From an uncultured Paenibacillaceae bacterium (GTDB lineage Bacteria > Bacillota > Bacilli > Paenibacillales > DA-C8), in contig CALGAO010000133.1 of the NCBI GenBank assembly GCA_937957685.1, forward strand, positions 1 to 42,641: a stretch of DNA of 42,641 bases, in the 5' to 3' direction. The notes under the pieces were generated by a model. It saw nothing but the letters and a program-made list of their open reading frames with translations, searched no databases and had not been told where the DNA came from. Positions 14,922 through 24,548 of this stretch are shown here, piece after piece. The translations under genes and the position numbers were made by a program. Each line of letters begins with the position of its first letter. Positions within the stretch are counted from its first letter, which is position 1.

Positions 14922-16082
14922 GTGATCCCGAATATGAAAATACTGGCCATAAGCCATCCGTGCATTACGGACGTGAATCAGCAATTCTACGCCGAGCTGG
15001 AGAAGCTGGGTCATGAGGTGCAACTGATCGTTCCTTCAAATTTTCGCACCACATTATCCAATGGCAAGGCGGTGCGGGTCTCCCGTTGGCCGCATTTCCG
15101 GGGCACGATTCGCGCCTATCCGGTCGGAATGTCGGGCAGCATTCCGCTTCATTTCTATCTGGCTCGGTTGCGTTCCGTCATCCGGGCATATGCACCGGAC
15201 GTGTTGATCGCCGAGGAGGAGCCGTATTCGCTGAGCGCTTGGCAAGCCTTCTACGCCTCCAGAGGAATGGCGATGACGCGCGTCGTGTACTCCGCGCAGA
15301 ACATTCACAAGCGATATCCGCCCCCGTTCAGCCGGATGGAGCGATACGTGCTGGATCACGCGGACCTGGCGCTCGCAGTCAGCGAGGAAGTGGTGAACGT
15401 ATTGCATCAGAAGCAATTCAAGGGCCGCCATATGCTGTTCCCTCTTGGCGTTGATACGGAGCAATTCCGGCCGGACAAGCGCCTGGGACGCATCCAGCGC
15501 ATCACGAACGGCATACGTGAAAATGCGTTTGTCGTCGGATTCGTCGGCAGGCTGGTGGAGGAGAAGGGGATCCGATTGCTGCTGGAGGCGATCGCCCATT
15601 GCGAGGATCCGGATATCACCTATCTGATCGTCGGCAACGGCCCGTTGTTCAGACAAGTGATGGATATGCAGGCGCAGAAGCCGACGAAACTGATCGTTTC
15701 GTCCCATGTGGAGCATCGGAATATCCACGAATGGATGAATATGATGGATGTGCTCGTGCTGCCTTCCATCACCATGCCGAACTGGAAGGAGCAGTTCGGA
15801 CGGGTGATCGTGGAGGCGAATGCCTGCCAGGTACCGGTTATCGGATCCGCCAGCGGCGAGATTCCCAAGCTGATCGGGAAGACGTCGGGCGGCTGGGTGA
15901 TCCCGGAGAACGATTCACATGTCCTGTACGAGCAGATCCGATACGTCAAGCGCAACGCTCCGGAACGTCTCGCTGCGGCAAGTGCCGGGCTGGATTATGT
16001 TCGCAGGCATCTCAGCAAGAAGGGATTGGCCGCAAATCTGCACAGCAATCTCAGGGAACTGGCCCACAGGCAAGCAATCTAG
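14922..16082 (+). CDS. Glycosyltransferase family 4
   Basis: A 386-residue GT-B enzyme. The N-terminal Rossmann part opens MKILAISHP, and the C-terminal donor domain has VVGFVGRLVEEKGIRLLLEAI, YLIVGNGP and the retaining-GT motif FGRVIVEANACQVPVIGSASGEIPKLI (Glu-x7-Glu). It adds one sugar to the growing lipid-linked repeat unit; donor and acceptor cannot be read from the sequence. GTG 14922 sits five bases after AAGGAG (14911-14916); ATG 14934 is an equally acceptable start, giving a protein four residues shorter. Confidence 0.85.
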   Translation: MIPNMKILAISHPCITDVNQQFYAELEKLGHEVQLIVPSNFRTTLSNGKAVRVSRWPHFRGTIRAYPVGMSGSIPLHFYLARLRSVIRAYAPDVLIAEEEPYSLSAWQAFYASRGMAMTRVVYSAQNIHKRYPPPFSRMERYVLDHADLALAVSEEVVNVLHQKQFKGRHMLFPLGVDTEQFRPDKRLGRIQRITNGIRENAFVVGFVGRLVEEKGIRLLLEAIAHCEDPDITYLIVGNGPLFRQVMDMQAQKPTKLIVSSHVEHRNIHEWMNMMDVLVLPSITMPNWKEQFGRVIVEANACQVPVIGSASGEIPKLIGKTSGGWVIPENDSHVLYEQIRYVKRNAPERLAAASAGLDYVRRHLSKKGLAANLHSNLRELAHRQAI

Positions 16083-16162
16083 TAATCCGGAGGTCTCGAT
16101 CGTCAACCTGGCATGAGACATCGATCATCTCCGAATCTTATCAGAAAGGGGCGTTGGGAGAT

Positions 16163-17650
16163 TTGGATGAAGACGGGTTGAATGGGGGGAATGTCAGGCT
16201 GATTCGTTTCCATACATGGCAGCTCAAAGGTCAGATTGCGCTAGCCGTCCTTTTATCGTTTATCGGTCTTGTGATCGGTTATCTGGCGGCGATACCTGGC
16301 TACTATCGCCTGCTCCTTGCGCTGACCGTGTTCTGTTGCCTGATCGCGGTGAGCGTGCGCAAGCCAATGTTTGCACTTATTGTTCTGATCATATTGCTGC
16401 CATTCACGGCATTGTTCCGAAGGGTGCTGATTCCTCTGTCAGGCTGGACTTCCTTCGACCCGCTCCTGCTTGTGGCGCCAGCCCTCATCCTGATCCTGGG
16501 CGCGCATTGGTTTGTCAAGAAATGGGTCTTTGATCGTGAGCCCATCGCGGCAGATACACGCCTGTTCAAGCTGGTGCTCCTGTTCCTGCTGCTGTCCTGC
16601 ATCCAGATCTTTAATCCATTGCAGGGCAGCCTGATGGTCGGCGCAGGCGGGGTATTGTATTTCATCGTGCCGCTACTCTGGATGGTGCTTGGCAAGGAAT
16701 ATATGAATCTCCGCTATATCCGGATGGTCTACGCCAGTGTCTACACGATCGCCGTAGGAGTCGCCCTATACGGAATCAAACAGTCACAGTTCGGTTTTGC
16801 TCCTTTCGAGGAAGCCTGGGTCGAGCTGGGCGGCTATGCTGCCCTGAAAGTTGGCGAGCGGATCCGGGCATTTTCTGTTTTTCCCAGCTCACAGGAATTT
16901 GCGTTTTATCTGGCCATCAGCTTCATGATCGGCTGGGCATATCTGCTGCGCGGCCGATGGAAGTGGAAGATTCCGGTCCTCTGCACGCTGCCGATCATCG
17001 GCTATGCGTTGTTCATGACAAGCGCAAGGACGCCCGTCATACTGACGGCGCTGTCCATCACGATCGTCACATGTCTGGTCTGTCGTTCGATCCGGGCGAG
17101 AATGCTGGTTGTGCTCGTGATGATGGTGGTCGGTTATTTCGCCTTTGAAGGGCTAAACAGACTTGTCGGCTCGGACAACGACTTCATCGCGCACCAGGTC
17201 AACGGTTTGCTCAATCCGCTGGATGAGGAGCATTCGACGCTGAATTTGCATCTTGGATATTTCATGAATGGCATCATCAAGGGCTTCACAGTACCCATCG
17301 GGCATGGACTGGGCAGTTCCACGCTGGCTGCCAAGACCTTCGCCGCCAACGCTCAGGATACTGAATATGACATCAGCGATATTATGGTATCCCACGGCAT
17401 CATCGGCGGTGTCCTGTACGCCATGATCATGGTCATGGTGTTTCGCCTGCTCTTCTCGATGCCGAGACAGGAGCCGCTTCACATCGCACTGACAGGCATA
17501 TTGCTCGCGACCATCGGGTTCTGGCTCATCGGCGAGATCGCCTCAGTGAGTGCGGTGCTCTGGCTGTCGATTGGCTATATGGACAACGTCATGATGCATC
17601 ATCGCTGGAATACTCTGAAGCACGAACGGACTCCGTCGGGAGCAGGATGA
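16163..17650 (+). CDS. O-antigen polymerase/ligase-like membrane protein (Wzy type)
   Basis: A hydrophobic protein of about 495 residues with roughly ten to twelve predicted membrane helices, starting LKGQIALAVLLSFIGLVIGYLA. The features MTSARTPVILTAL and the loop HGLGSSTLAAK followed by DISDIMVSHGIIGGVLY are of the O-antigen ligase/Wzy polymerase superfamily. In an operon with Wzx and Wzz it is most likely the repeat-unit polymerase. No ATG is in frame near the N-terminus: I use TTG 16163; TTG 16154 and TTG 16178 are alternatives with no better ribosome site. The frame stays open back to 15599, inside the previous gene, but that part is a shadow without membrane character. Confidence 0.82.
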   Translation: MDEDGLNGGNVRLIRFHTWQLKGQIALAVLLSFIGLVIGYLAAIPGYYRLLLALTVFCCLIAVSVRKPMFALIVLIILLPFTALFRRVLIPLSGWTSFDPLLLVAPALILILGAHWFVKKWVFDREPIAADTRLFKLVLLFLLLSCIQIFNPLQGSLMVGAGGVLYFIVPLLWMVLGKEYMNLRYIRMVYASVYTIAVGVALYGIKQSQFGFAPFEEAWVELGGYAALKVGERIRAFSVFPSSQEFAFYLAISFMIGWAYLLRGRWKWKIPVLCTLPIIGYALFMTSARTPVILTALSITIVTCLVCRSIRARMLVVLVMMVVGYFAFEGLNRLVGSDNDFIAHQVNGLLNPLDEEHSTLNLHLGYFMNGIIKGFTVPIGHGLGSSTLAAKTFAANAQDTEYDISDIMVSHGIIGGVLYAMIMVMVFRLLFSMPRQEPLHIALTGILLATIGFWLIGEIASVSAVLWLSIGYMDNVMMHHRWNTLKHERTPSGAG

Positions 17651-17682
17651 TCAAGGTGTGTACCGCATAATGGAGAGAGGGA

Positions 17683-18876
17683 ATGAATGTGAACATATTA
17701 GCGACTGGTATGGGATGGATCAATCATACCCCAGGAGGGTTGAACCGCTATTTCGCGGATTATCTGCATGCCTTGACCGAACGCGGTCACCGGGTGACCG
17801 GCATCATCACGACCAACGGCGCCGAGGCTGACGACAAGCCGGTTTACATGCTGGAAGCCTGCACCGGCAACAAGCCGCGAAACGGCTTGAGCCGCATGCT
17901 GGCGTTTCGCTCGACGCTTCGCAGCAAGCTGAGATCCGGCGAGTATGATGTATTCAATCCCCATTTTGCCATGTATGCCTCGCTGCTGACGCGCGGTTTG
18001 CTTCCCGCCCATATGCCGGTCGTCACGCATTTCCACGGACCATGGGCGCATGAATCGCAGGTGGAGGCAAGCGGCAATCGATTGGTGCGCGAGCTTCGCA
18101 TCCGCGCCAAGAAAGGCATCGAGATGCTGGTGTACAACCGATCCGACCGGTTCATCGTGCTGAGTGAATATTTCCGCGATGTGCTTGTTGAAGATTACGG
18201 CATTCCCAAAGACCGCATCATCATCATCCCCGGTGCGGTGAATATCGAGCAGTTCCAACCGGCTCCGGATCGACAAGGCTTGCGCAGAGGGTACGGAATC
18301 GACGAGAAGACTCGAGTGTTCTTCTGCGTTCGCCGGCTGGTCAAGCGGATGGGGATCGACAACCTGATCAAGGCGATGGCGGTCGTGCTGCCAGATCATC
18401 CGAATGTGAAGCTATGGATCGCGGGCGACGGGCCTCAGCGGGAGCAGCTCAGGCTGCTGGCCGGAGAGCTGGGGGTTCTGCGCCATGTGGAGTTCCTGGG
18501 CAGGATCAGCCAGGAGGAGCTCGTGCGGCGTTATCAGGCTGCCGATGTCAGCGTGGTGCCGACATTGACGCTGGAAGGCTTCGGGCTCGTCACGGTGGAG
18601 TCGCTGGCCTGCGGTACTCCGGTCATCGGAACTCCGTACGGCGGAACGCGTGAGATCCTGGCGAGATTCACGCCGCATCTGCTCTTTCGCGATCATACCC
18701 CGGAAGCGATGGCCGGGCTGATCGGACGCATCGCAGACGGGGAGGTGTCGCTTCCGGAACGGGAGGTATGCCGGGGCTACGTGCTCTCCCATTACACCTG
18801 GGATCATGTCGTTCATTCCGTCTGTGAGGTGTTTGCGGAGGAAGCCGCGTTGAAGAGAGGATTGATGCGAGTGTGA
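17683..18876 (+). CDS. Glycosyltransferase family 4
   Basis: A 397-residue GT4 enzyme. It has a glycine-rich N-terminal loop (GWINHTPGGLNRYFADYLHALTERGH), the linker HFHGPWAHESQ, the donor domain FFCVRRLVKRMGIDNLIKA and LWIAGDGPQREQL, and the catalytic segment LEGFGLVTVESLACGTPVIGTPYGG. The repeat RLVKRMG is the variant of the usual RLxxxKG. ATG 17683 is preceded by GGAGAGAGGG. Its stop overlaps the next start by four bases (GTGA), so the two glycosyltransferases are translationally coupled. Confidence 0.87.
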   Translation: MNVNILATGMGWINHTPGGLNRYFADYLHALTERGHRVTGIITTNGAEADDKPVYMLEACTGNKPRNGLSRMLAFRSTLRSKLRSGEYDVFNPHFAMYASLLTRGLLPAHMPVVTHFHGPWAHESQVEASGNRLVRELRIRAKKGIEMLVYNRSDRFIVLSEYFRDVLVEDYGIPKDRIIIIPGAVNIEQFQPAPDRQGLRRGYGIDEKTRVFFCVRRLVKRMGIDNLIKAMAVVLPDHPNVKLWIAGDGPQREQLRLLAGELGVLRHVEFLGRISQEELVRRYQAADVSVVPTLTLEGFGLVTVESLACGTPVIGTPYGGTREILARFTPHLLFRDHTPEAMAGLIGRIADGEVSLPEREVCRGYVLSHYTWDHVVHSVCEVFAEEAALKRGLMRV

Positions 18877-21158
18877 AGGCTGCGTTCTACAACCATACCA
18901 GCGTCATCAGCGGAGCGGAGATGAGCCTGCTGCAGACAGCCAAGCACATCCCCGATTGCGAGATGATCGTCTGTGCCCCCGCGGGCGAACTGTTGGATCA
19001 GGCGAGGCAGGCGGGCTTGCAGACGGAGGAGATGCCCGCGTACAACGCCCGGATCAGGAGCAATCCGCTGCATTTGCTGAAGGATGCACTTGGTCTCGTG
19101 GTTGCAGCGGTTGCCTTCGCCAGAAGGGTGCGCCGGATGAATGTGGACCTCATCCACGCGAATTCGATTCGCGCAGGCCTGATCGCATCCGCCATGAGAT
19201 GGCTTCATCGGAAACCGGTGATCTGGCATATCCGCGATCATGTGCCGCAGGGCATCCTCGGCAAGTTGATCATACAGATCATGCGCCATGCGGCGGACTC
19301 CGTGATCGGCATCTCCCAGGCGGTACTGGAACCGATCGCGGGACGAATCGCGCGTAACCGGACTTACCTCGTGCACAACGGGCTGGAGCTGGTCGAACGA
19401 TCCGATCAGGAGAGGCTCAAGATTCGCGAGCGGATACGCGCGGAGCTTGGCGCCGCCCAGCACCATAAAGTGATGGTCGTCATCGGTCAGATCACCCGGT
19501 GGAAGCGCCAGGAGGATGCGATCCATGCTGCTGCCAGGTTGCTGGCGGAGCGGGAGGATGTCAAGCTGTGGATCGTCGGGGAGGCGAAGTTCAGGGAGGA
19601 GAATGTCCGTTACAAGGAACGGCTGAAGATGCTGGCCGAACAGCTTGGCATATCGGAGCATGTGGTGTTCACCGGATTCCGCCGGGATATCCTGGACATC
19701 TGTTGTGCGGCGGATCTCATGCTTCTCTGTTCGGACAATGAGCCCTTCGGCCGCGTGCTGATCGAAGCGATGTCGCAGAGGCTGCCGGTGATCGCGACCA
19801 GCGGCGGAGGCGTGCCGGAGATCATCGAGCATGGCGCAAGCGGGTATCTGTACCGCACCGGAGAGGTGGAGGAACTGCTGCGATATGCCCGGTTGTTGCT
19901 GGCCGACGATCAGCTGAGACGCACGATGGGCGAGCATGGCTCGCTTCGCGCGAAGCAGCGGTTCCATATCCACAGGACGGCCCGCCAGGTGAAGGACGTG
20001 TATGACCGCGTACTTCGACCGCCTGGCCAGGATGAGAAACGGATCTGCATCGTGCATGACTATCTGATTCAGATGGGAGGCGCGGAGAGGGTGGTGGCCG
20101 CTCTGCATCAGCTGTATCCCGATGCGCCGATCTATACGACTGTCGTGGACCGCGACCGGCTGATCGGGGAGCTCAGGGATGCGGATATTCGCTCGTCCTG
20201 GATGCAATACATACCGGGAATCCGGAAACACTTCAAGCTTCTTTTCTGGTTGTATCCGCTGGCGGTCCGCTCCTGGTCGCTGCGCGGCTACGACCTGATC
20301 ATCAGCTCCAGCAGCGCCTATGCGAAAGGGATCGCCAAGCCGGCGGGAGCGAAGCATGTCGTGTATTGTCATACCCCGATGCGTTTCGCCTGGGACTTTG
20401 AGACGTACATCCGGGATGTGCGGCTACCGGCCATCGTCAAGCGGCTGCTGAAGCTGTGGATGTATCCGCTTCGCTTATGGGATGTGCGCACGGCGAGTGA
20501 CGTCGATCTGTTCCTTGCCAACTCTTCCATCGTGAAGGAACGCATCGAGCGCTGCTACAATCGCTCTGCCCAGATCGTCTATCCGCCCGTCGAAACACGC
20601 CGCTTCTCCTGTTCGGGTAGCGCTCCGGAGCCGTATTTCCTGGTCGTGTCGCGGCTCGTGTCGTACAAGCGGATCGACCTGGCGGTGGAAGCCTGCAGCA
20701 AGCTCGGCCTGGAGCTGATCGTCATCGGCGAAGGTCCCGATCGGGCAAGGCTGGAGTCGCTCGCCGGGCCCACGGTGAAGTTCCTTGGCCGACTGGGTGA
20801 TGCGGAGGTCATCCATTACATGAAACACTGCCGCGCATTGCTGTTCCCCGGGCTGGAGGACTTCGGCATCACGCCGCTGGAGGCCAATGCCTGCGGCAGG
20901 CCGGTGATCGCCTATCGCGGCGGAGGAGCGCTGGATACGATCCAACCGGGACTAAACGGCCTGTTCTTCGATGAACAGGATGTATACAGCCTGGTGCGAG
21001 TGCTGAAGGACTGGGATGACTCCCGCTGGGACAGTGAACGGATCCGGAAACATGCGGAGCGATTCGACACGGCTCGCTTCCTGCGCGAGATCCGGCTCAT
21101 CACCGAGACGGAGAACAGAACCAGGAACATAAGTGAGGTGCAAGTCGTTGAAACCTAG
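18873..21158 (+). CDS. Tandem glycosyltransferase: two GT4 domains in one chain
   Basis: A 761-residue fusion. Domain 1 (about 1-385) opens MKAAFYNHTSVISGAEMSLL and has QITRWKRQEDAIHAA, LWIVGEAKF and EPFGRVLIEAMSQRLPVIATSGGG. Domain 2 (about 388-761) restarts with a full Rossmann N-terminus, ICIVHDYLIQMGGAERVVAAL, and has SRLVSYKRIDLAVEA, VIGEGPDRARL and FPGLEDFGITPLEANACGRPVIAYRGGG; it resembles WbaZ-type mannosyltransferases. Each half is a complete GT-B fold, so the product probably adds two consecutive sugars. There is no frameshift, and the junction (YDRVLRPPGQDEKR) is only a short linker. The GTG start overlaps the upstream stop. Confidence 0.88.
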   Translation: MKAAFYNHTSVISGAEMSLLQTAKHIPDCEMIVCAPAGELLDQARQAGLQTEEMPAYNARIRSNPLHLLKDALGLVVAAVAFARRVRRMNVDLIHANSIRAGLIASAMRWLHRKPVIWHIRDHVPQGILGKLIIQIMRHAADSVIGISQAVLEPIAGRIARNRTYLVHNGLELVERSDQERLKIRERIRAELGAAQHHKVMVVIGQITRWKRQEDAIHAAARLLAEREDVKLWIVGEAKFREENVRYKERLKMLAEQLGISEHVVFTGFRRDILDICCAADLMLLCSDNEPFGRVLIEAMSQRLPVIATSGGGVPEIIEHGASGYLYRTGEVEELLRYARLLLADDQLRRTMGEHGSLRAKQRFHIHRTARQVKDVYDRVLRPPGQDEKRICIVHDYLIQMGGAERVVAALHQLYPDAPIYTTVVDRDRLIGELRDADIRSSWMQYIPGIRKHFKLLFWLYPLAVRSWSLRGYDLIISSSSAYAKGIAKPAGAKHVVYCHTPMRFAWDFETYIRDVRLPAIVKRLLKLWMYPLRLWDVRTASDVDLFLANSSIVKERIERCYNRSAQIVYPPVETRRFSCSGSAPEPYFLVVSRLVSYKRIDLAVEACSKLGLELIVIGEGPDRARLESLAGPTVKFLGRLGDAEVIHYMKHCRALLFPGLEDFGITPLEANACGRPVIAYRGGGALDTIQPGLNGLFFDEQDVYSLVRVLKDWDDSRWDSERIRKHAERFDTARFLREIRLITETENRTRNISEVQVVET

Positions 21159-22131
21159 CATCACGGTCATTGTCCCGACCTATCGTCGTGTTCGCGACCT
21201 GCTCAATTGTCTGTCCGGTCTGGACAATCAAACCAGACAGCCCGACGAAGTGCTCGTGATCGTGCGGGATTCTGACCTGGAGACGAAGGAAGCCCTCAGC
21301 AAAAGGCCATACGACAGGCGGCTTAGAATCGTCGAGGTGGATCAGCCCGGGCAAGTACATGCGTTGAATACCGGCATCATGCATGCTTCGGGAGATATTC
21401 TTGCGATTATCGATGATGATGCGGTTCCTCGTCCGGACTGGTTGCTTCGCATCGAGGCGATCTTCAGGGAGCATCCCGATGTCGGAGGTATAGGCGGTCG
21501 TGACTGGATACATCGAAACGGTCGGGTCGTTAGCGGGACGAGAAGAAAGGTAGGCCGTCTGGCGTGGTATGGACGCGTCACCGGCAACCACCACCTCGGA
21601 TCAGGCGGCATGCGTGAAGTGGATGTGCTCAAGGGGGCCAATATGAGTTACCGGAGGGAAGCGATTCGCGGAATCTGGTTTGATCGACGGCTCAGGGGCA
21701 AGGGAGCGCAGGTGCACAATGACCTGGATTTCAGCCTGTCGGTCAAACGAGCCGGGTGGAAACTCGTGTACAGCCCGGATGTCGCTGTCGATCATTATCC
21801 ATCTGTCCGACATGACGAGGATCAGCGGGGTATCTATCATCGCGAGGCGATGATCAATGCCGTTCATAACGAAACACTGGTTTTGCTCAAGCATCTGAGA
21901 ATGGTCCAGATACCGATATTCCTGGTCTGGGCTGTCCTCATCGGAACGAGAGCAATTCCAGGCATCGTCCAGTTCTTTCGTTTCTTGCCCAGAGAGAGGC
22001 TTCTGGCGTGGAAGAAGATGATCTGCTCCTTAATAGGAAGGTATGAGGGTTGGCGGACCTGGAAACGAGGAAAGGTCCAGGAACATGGGGGTATGAGTTA
22101 TATAACGTTCCGCAACAGGGATCACCAATAA
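21148..22131 (+). CDS. Glycosyltransferase family 2
   Basis: A 327-residue inverting GT-A enzyme. SITVIVPTYRRVRDLLNCL is the nucleotide-binding strand-loop; ILAIIDDDAVPRPDW carries the DxD-like metal site; GGIGGRD and GANMSYRREAI with the following LDFSLSVKRAGWKLVY complete the family pattern. The C-terminal ~70 residues include a hydrophobic segment (IPIFLVWAVLIGTRAIPGI) that probably contacts the membrane. TTG 21148 is chosen because GAGGTG (21135-21140) precedes it; it overlaps the fusion gene by 11 bases. A GTG at 21133 is in frame but has no ribosome site. Confidence 0.85.
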   Translation: MKPSITVIVPTYRRVRDLLNCLSGLDNQTRQPDEVLVIVRDSDLETKEALSKRPYDRRLRIVEVDQPGQVHALNTGIMHASGDILAIIDDDAVPRPDWLLRIEAIFREHPDVGGIGGRDWIHRNGRVVSGTRRKVGRLAWYGRVTGNHHLGSGGMREVDVLKGANMSYRREAIRGIWFDRRLRGKGAQVHNDLDFSLSVKRAGWKLVYSPDVAVDHYPSVRHDEDQRGIYHREAMINAVHNETLVLLKHLRMVQIPIFLVWAVLIGTRAIPGIVQFFRFLPRERLLAWKKMICSLIGRYEGWRTWKRGKVQEHGGMSYITFRNRDHQ

Positions 22132-22174
22132 ACAGTTGAGCCCTCAATAATAACTCAGGCAAGGATTGATCTAT

Positions 22175-23071
22175 GTGTTCAAGGTATCTGTATGTATCTG
22201 TACCAGAAACAGGCCGGAGGAACTGGACAGGGCGCTGGCATCTCTTATGAGATCAACAATTCCTGTCTATGAAACGATCGTCTCAGACGACAGCACGAAC
22301 GATGAGACGGAAATCATGGTACGCAGCCGGTATCCCGAAGTCAAGTATACGAGGGGACCGCGTAAGGGACTTGGGGCCAATCGCAATCATGCGGTCAATT
22401 TGGCAACCGGAACAAATGTGCTGTTCATCGACGATGACGTGATCCTCGAGAAGAGGTTTCTGGAAAAAATGTGGAACTACATCAGCGCTCGTCCGCTCGA
22501 GGAGTCCGTCAAATTGATCGTCACCGGGACGGAGCATCACCGGGATGGAAGGGTCCGGCTACCGCATGATCAGAGCTTCCTCGGCTTTCAGCAAGTCGAG
22601 TATCGTTCGGATCAAGGATTGCGATCGGTCGTGATCAACAGCACCCTGTTCCCGATCAGCGTCTTCGACAAGCTTCGCTTTGATGATCAGTTGGTATATG
22701 GGTATGAAGAAGTAGACTTTGCACTCAGGAGCAGCTATGAAGGCTACAAGATTCATCTGCTTAGGGATGCGTTCAATATGCACTATCCTTCACCTGCAAA
22801 TCGCAACTACTACAAACCCTTTAAGGATGCTTCCCGATTGTACGTGACATTCAAGCGATATCTGTATTCGGAGCGGAAGGCTGCGAAAGCTGTGATTTAT
22901 TTGATCGTTGCCACGGCGCATAATGTGTTGACCAATCTCAAGCGGAATGTCCTATGCGGGCTTGTGACCAGCTGGCGGACGTTCAGGCTGGCTTGTTCCT
23001 ATATCAGAAATGACCGGAAAGCAAGAAGAAATGCAAAATGCAAAGACACGCAGATGATCCGCTTATCCTGA
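22175..23071 (+). CDS. Glycosyltransferase family 2
   Basis: A 298-residue GT2 enzyme, beginning VFKVSVCICTRNRPEELDRAL, with the DxD-type NVLFIDDDVILEKRF and the acceptor-loop YGYEEVDFALRSSYEGYKI. The GTG at 22175 lies nine bases after AAGGA (22161-22165) and is preferred to TTG 22166, which touches the ribosome site. From here through the flippase the base composition is somewhat richer in A and T than in the genes before and after, which may indicate a different origin for this pair of genes. Confidence 0.83.
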   Translation: MFKVSVCICTRNRPEELDRALASLMRSTIPVYETIVSDDSTNDETEIMVRSRYPEVKYTRGPRKGLGANRNHAVNLATGTNVLFIDDDVILEKRFLEKMWNYISARPLEESVKLIVTGTEHHRDGRVRLPHDQSFLGFQQVEYRSDQGLRSVVINSTLFPISVFDKLRFDDQLVYGYEEVDFALRSSYEGYKIHLLRDAFNMHYPSPANRNYYKPFKDASRLYVTFKRYLYSERKAAKAVIYLIVATAHNVLTNLKRNVLCGLVTSWRTFRLACSYIRNDRKARRNAKCKDTQMIRLS

Positions 23072-23136
23072 TCTGATCACAAGAAAAGAGTGTGAGAGTG
23101 TATGATATCAATCTTCCATACTGCAAGGTGGCTTTT

Positions 23137-24450
23137 GTGAAAAAAAACAGCACATTGTTTGATGTTTCCACAACGTTCGGTACACGTCTCCTGGTGCTGG
23201 TCGGCAATTTCATCGTGTCCATCATTACAGCCAGACTGCTGGGTCCCGAGGGCAAAGGCTTATACGCTGCGATTTCTGTTATTCCCGGACTCGTTCTTGC
23301 TTTTTCGGATTTCGGTATTGGTCATTCAGCTGCCTATCTGGTTGGGCGTAAAATCCATCGCCAGGAGGATATTGCCTCCTCCTTGTTGCTGTTATGGATC
23401 CTGACGTCCATCTTCGCAGTTTGCGTGGCTGCCATTTTCTATGCCTTCCAGTTCGGCTCTGAATACTGGTTGCTGCTGCTGATCATGTTGCTCGTCATCC
23501 CTTGCGATCTCGGGATACGCTATATGAAAGGCTTTTTGCAAGGCAAGGAAAGGATCAGCGCCATGAACAAGCTGGACGTCTACCGAGTTTTGTTGAATAT
23601 TGCATGTACGCTGTTGCTCGTTGCCGGATTACGTTTGGGCGTTATGGGAATGGTTCTGACGACATTCACGATTTCACTGGCAGCTTGCATATTATCGACG
23701 TTTTATGCGGGCAAGGAAGTAAGGTTGAAGCTTCGTATCCTGAAGCCGATCTCGATGCAATTGTTCAGTCGGGGCATTGCCTTCGCGGCCGCAATCCTGA
23801 TCCTCCAGCTCAACCTGCGAATCGATCTGGTGATGCTTGAATCGATGTCCACCATCTATGAGGTTGGCATCTATTCCCTGGGTACGAATGTATCTGAACT
23901 GATCTGGCAAATACCGACTGCGGTTGGAATGGTTTTATTTGCTCGAAGTGCAAACAGCAAAACGGAGAACGAAGCGGTGCAGAGAACCGCCAGGATGATT
24001 CGCATGCTTGTGCCGGTCCTGTTTGTCTTTGGCATTGTTTTCTGGGGGATCATGCCGATATTTGTAAACCTCTTGTACGGCAAGGCCTATTCGGATTCGA
24101 TTCCGGTCATCAGGCTGCTCCTGCCAGGCATCATCCTGATGGTCATTGTCAAGCTTCTTCACTCGGATCTTTCTGGTCGCGGGAAGCCATTGCTGAGCAT
24201 GTTGCTGGCCATACCGTCGTTAATCGTCAACGTCGCGGCCAACTGGTACCTGATTCCCAGATACGGAGCGGAGGGCGCAGCCATCTCCTCATCGATCTCC
24301 TATTCGCTAGCCTGTTTCCTGTTCATCATCGTTTATGCATACAGTGAACGAATCAGCCTTCGTGAGCTTCTGATGATCAGAGGAGCCGATATATCGGACA
24401 TCAGAAGGCAAATCAGGAAGCCAGGACTGGTTCGAAAATCCACTGGTTGA
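23137..24450 (+). CDS. Wzx-type polysaccharide flippase (MATE-like / MOP superfamily)
   Basis: A 437-residue protein with about 12-14 hydrophobic helices. The first segment has the family pattern TFGTRLLVLVGNFIVSIITARLLGPEGKGLYA, seen in Wzx/RfbX and polysaccharide transport proteins. It would flip the lipid-linked repeat unit across the membrane for polymerisation. GTG 23137 follows AAGGTGG (23124-23130); an in-frame GTG at 23092 would add 15 polar residues and has a poor ribosome site. Ninety-eight bases separate it from the next gene, the largest gap in the second half of the operon apart from that before the phosphohexomutase gene. Confidence 0.87.
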   Translation: MKKNSTLFDVSTTFGTRLLVLVGNFIVSIITARLLGPEGKGLYAAISVIPGLVLAFSDFGIGHSAAYLVGRKIHRQEDIASSLLLLWILTSIFAVCVAAIFYAFQFGSEYWLLLLIMLLVIPCDLGIRYMKGFLQGKERISAMNKLDVYRVLLNIACTLLLVAGLRLGVMGMVLTTFTISLAACILSTFYAGKEVRLKLRILKPISMQLFSRGIAFAAAILILQLNLRIDLVMLESMSTIYEVGIYSLGTNVSELIWQIPTAVGMVLFARSANSKTENEAVQRTARMIRMLVPVLFVFGIVFWGIMPIFVNLLYGKAYSDSIPVIRLLLPGIILMVIVKLLHSDLSGRGKPLLSMLLAIPSLIVNVAANWYLIPRYGAEGAAISSSISYSLACFLFIIVYAYSERISLRELLMIRGADISDIRRQIRKPGLVRKSTG

Positions 24451-24548
24451 TGTGCTCATGAGAAACAGATACATTTCATTATTTCATTGCAGAATCATCC
24501 GTTCGCGAATGGAAGTATCTGGCTATAAAGGGGTGAGGTGGTAAAGAG

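Noticed and set aside
15599..16162. Extension of the Wzy-like protein back into the upstream glycosyltransferase gene
   Set aside because: The extra 188 residues are polar shadow sequence, overlapping a clear GT4 gene; the membrane protein begins near 16163.
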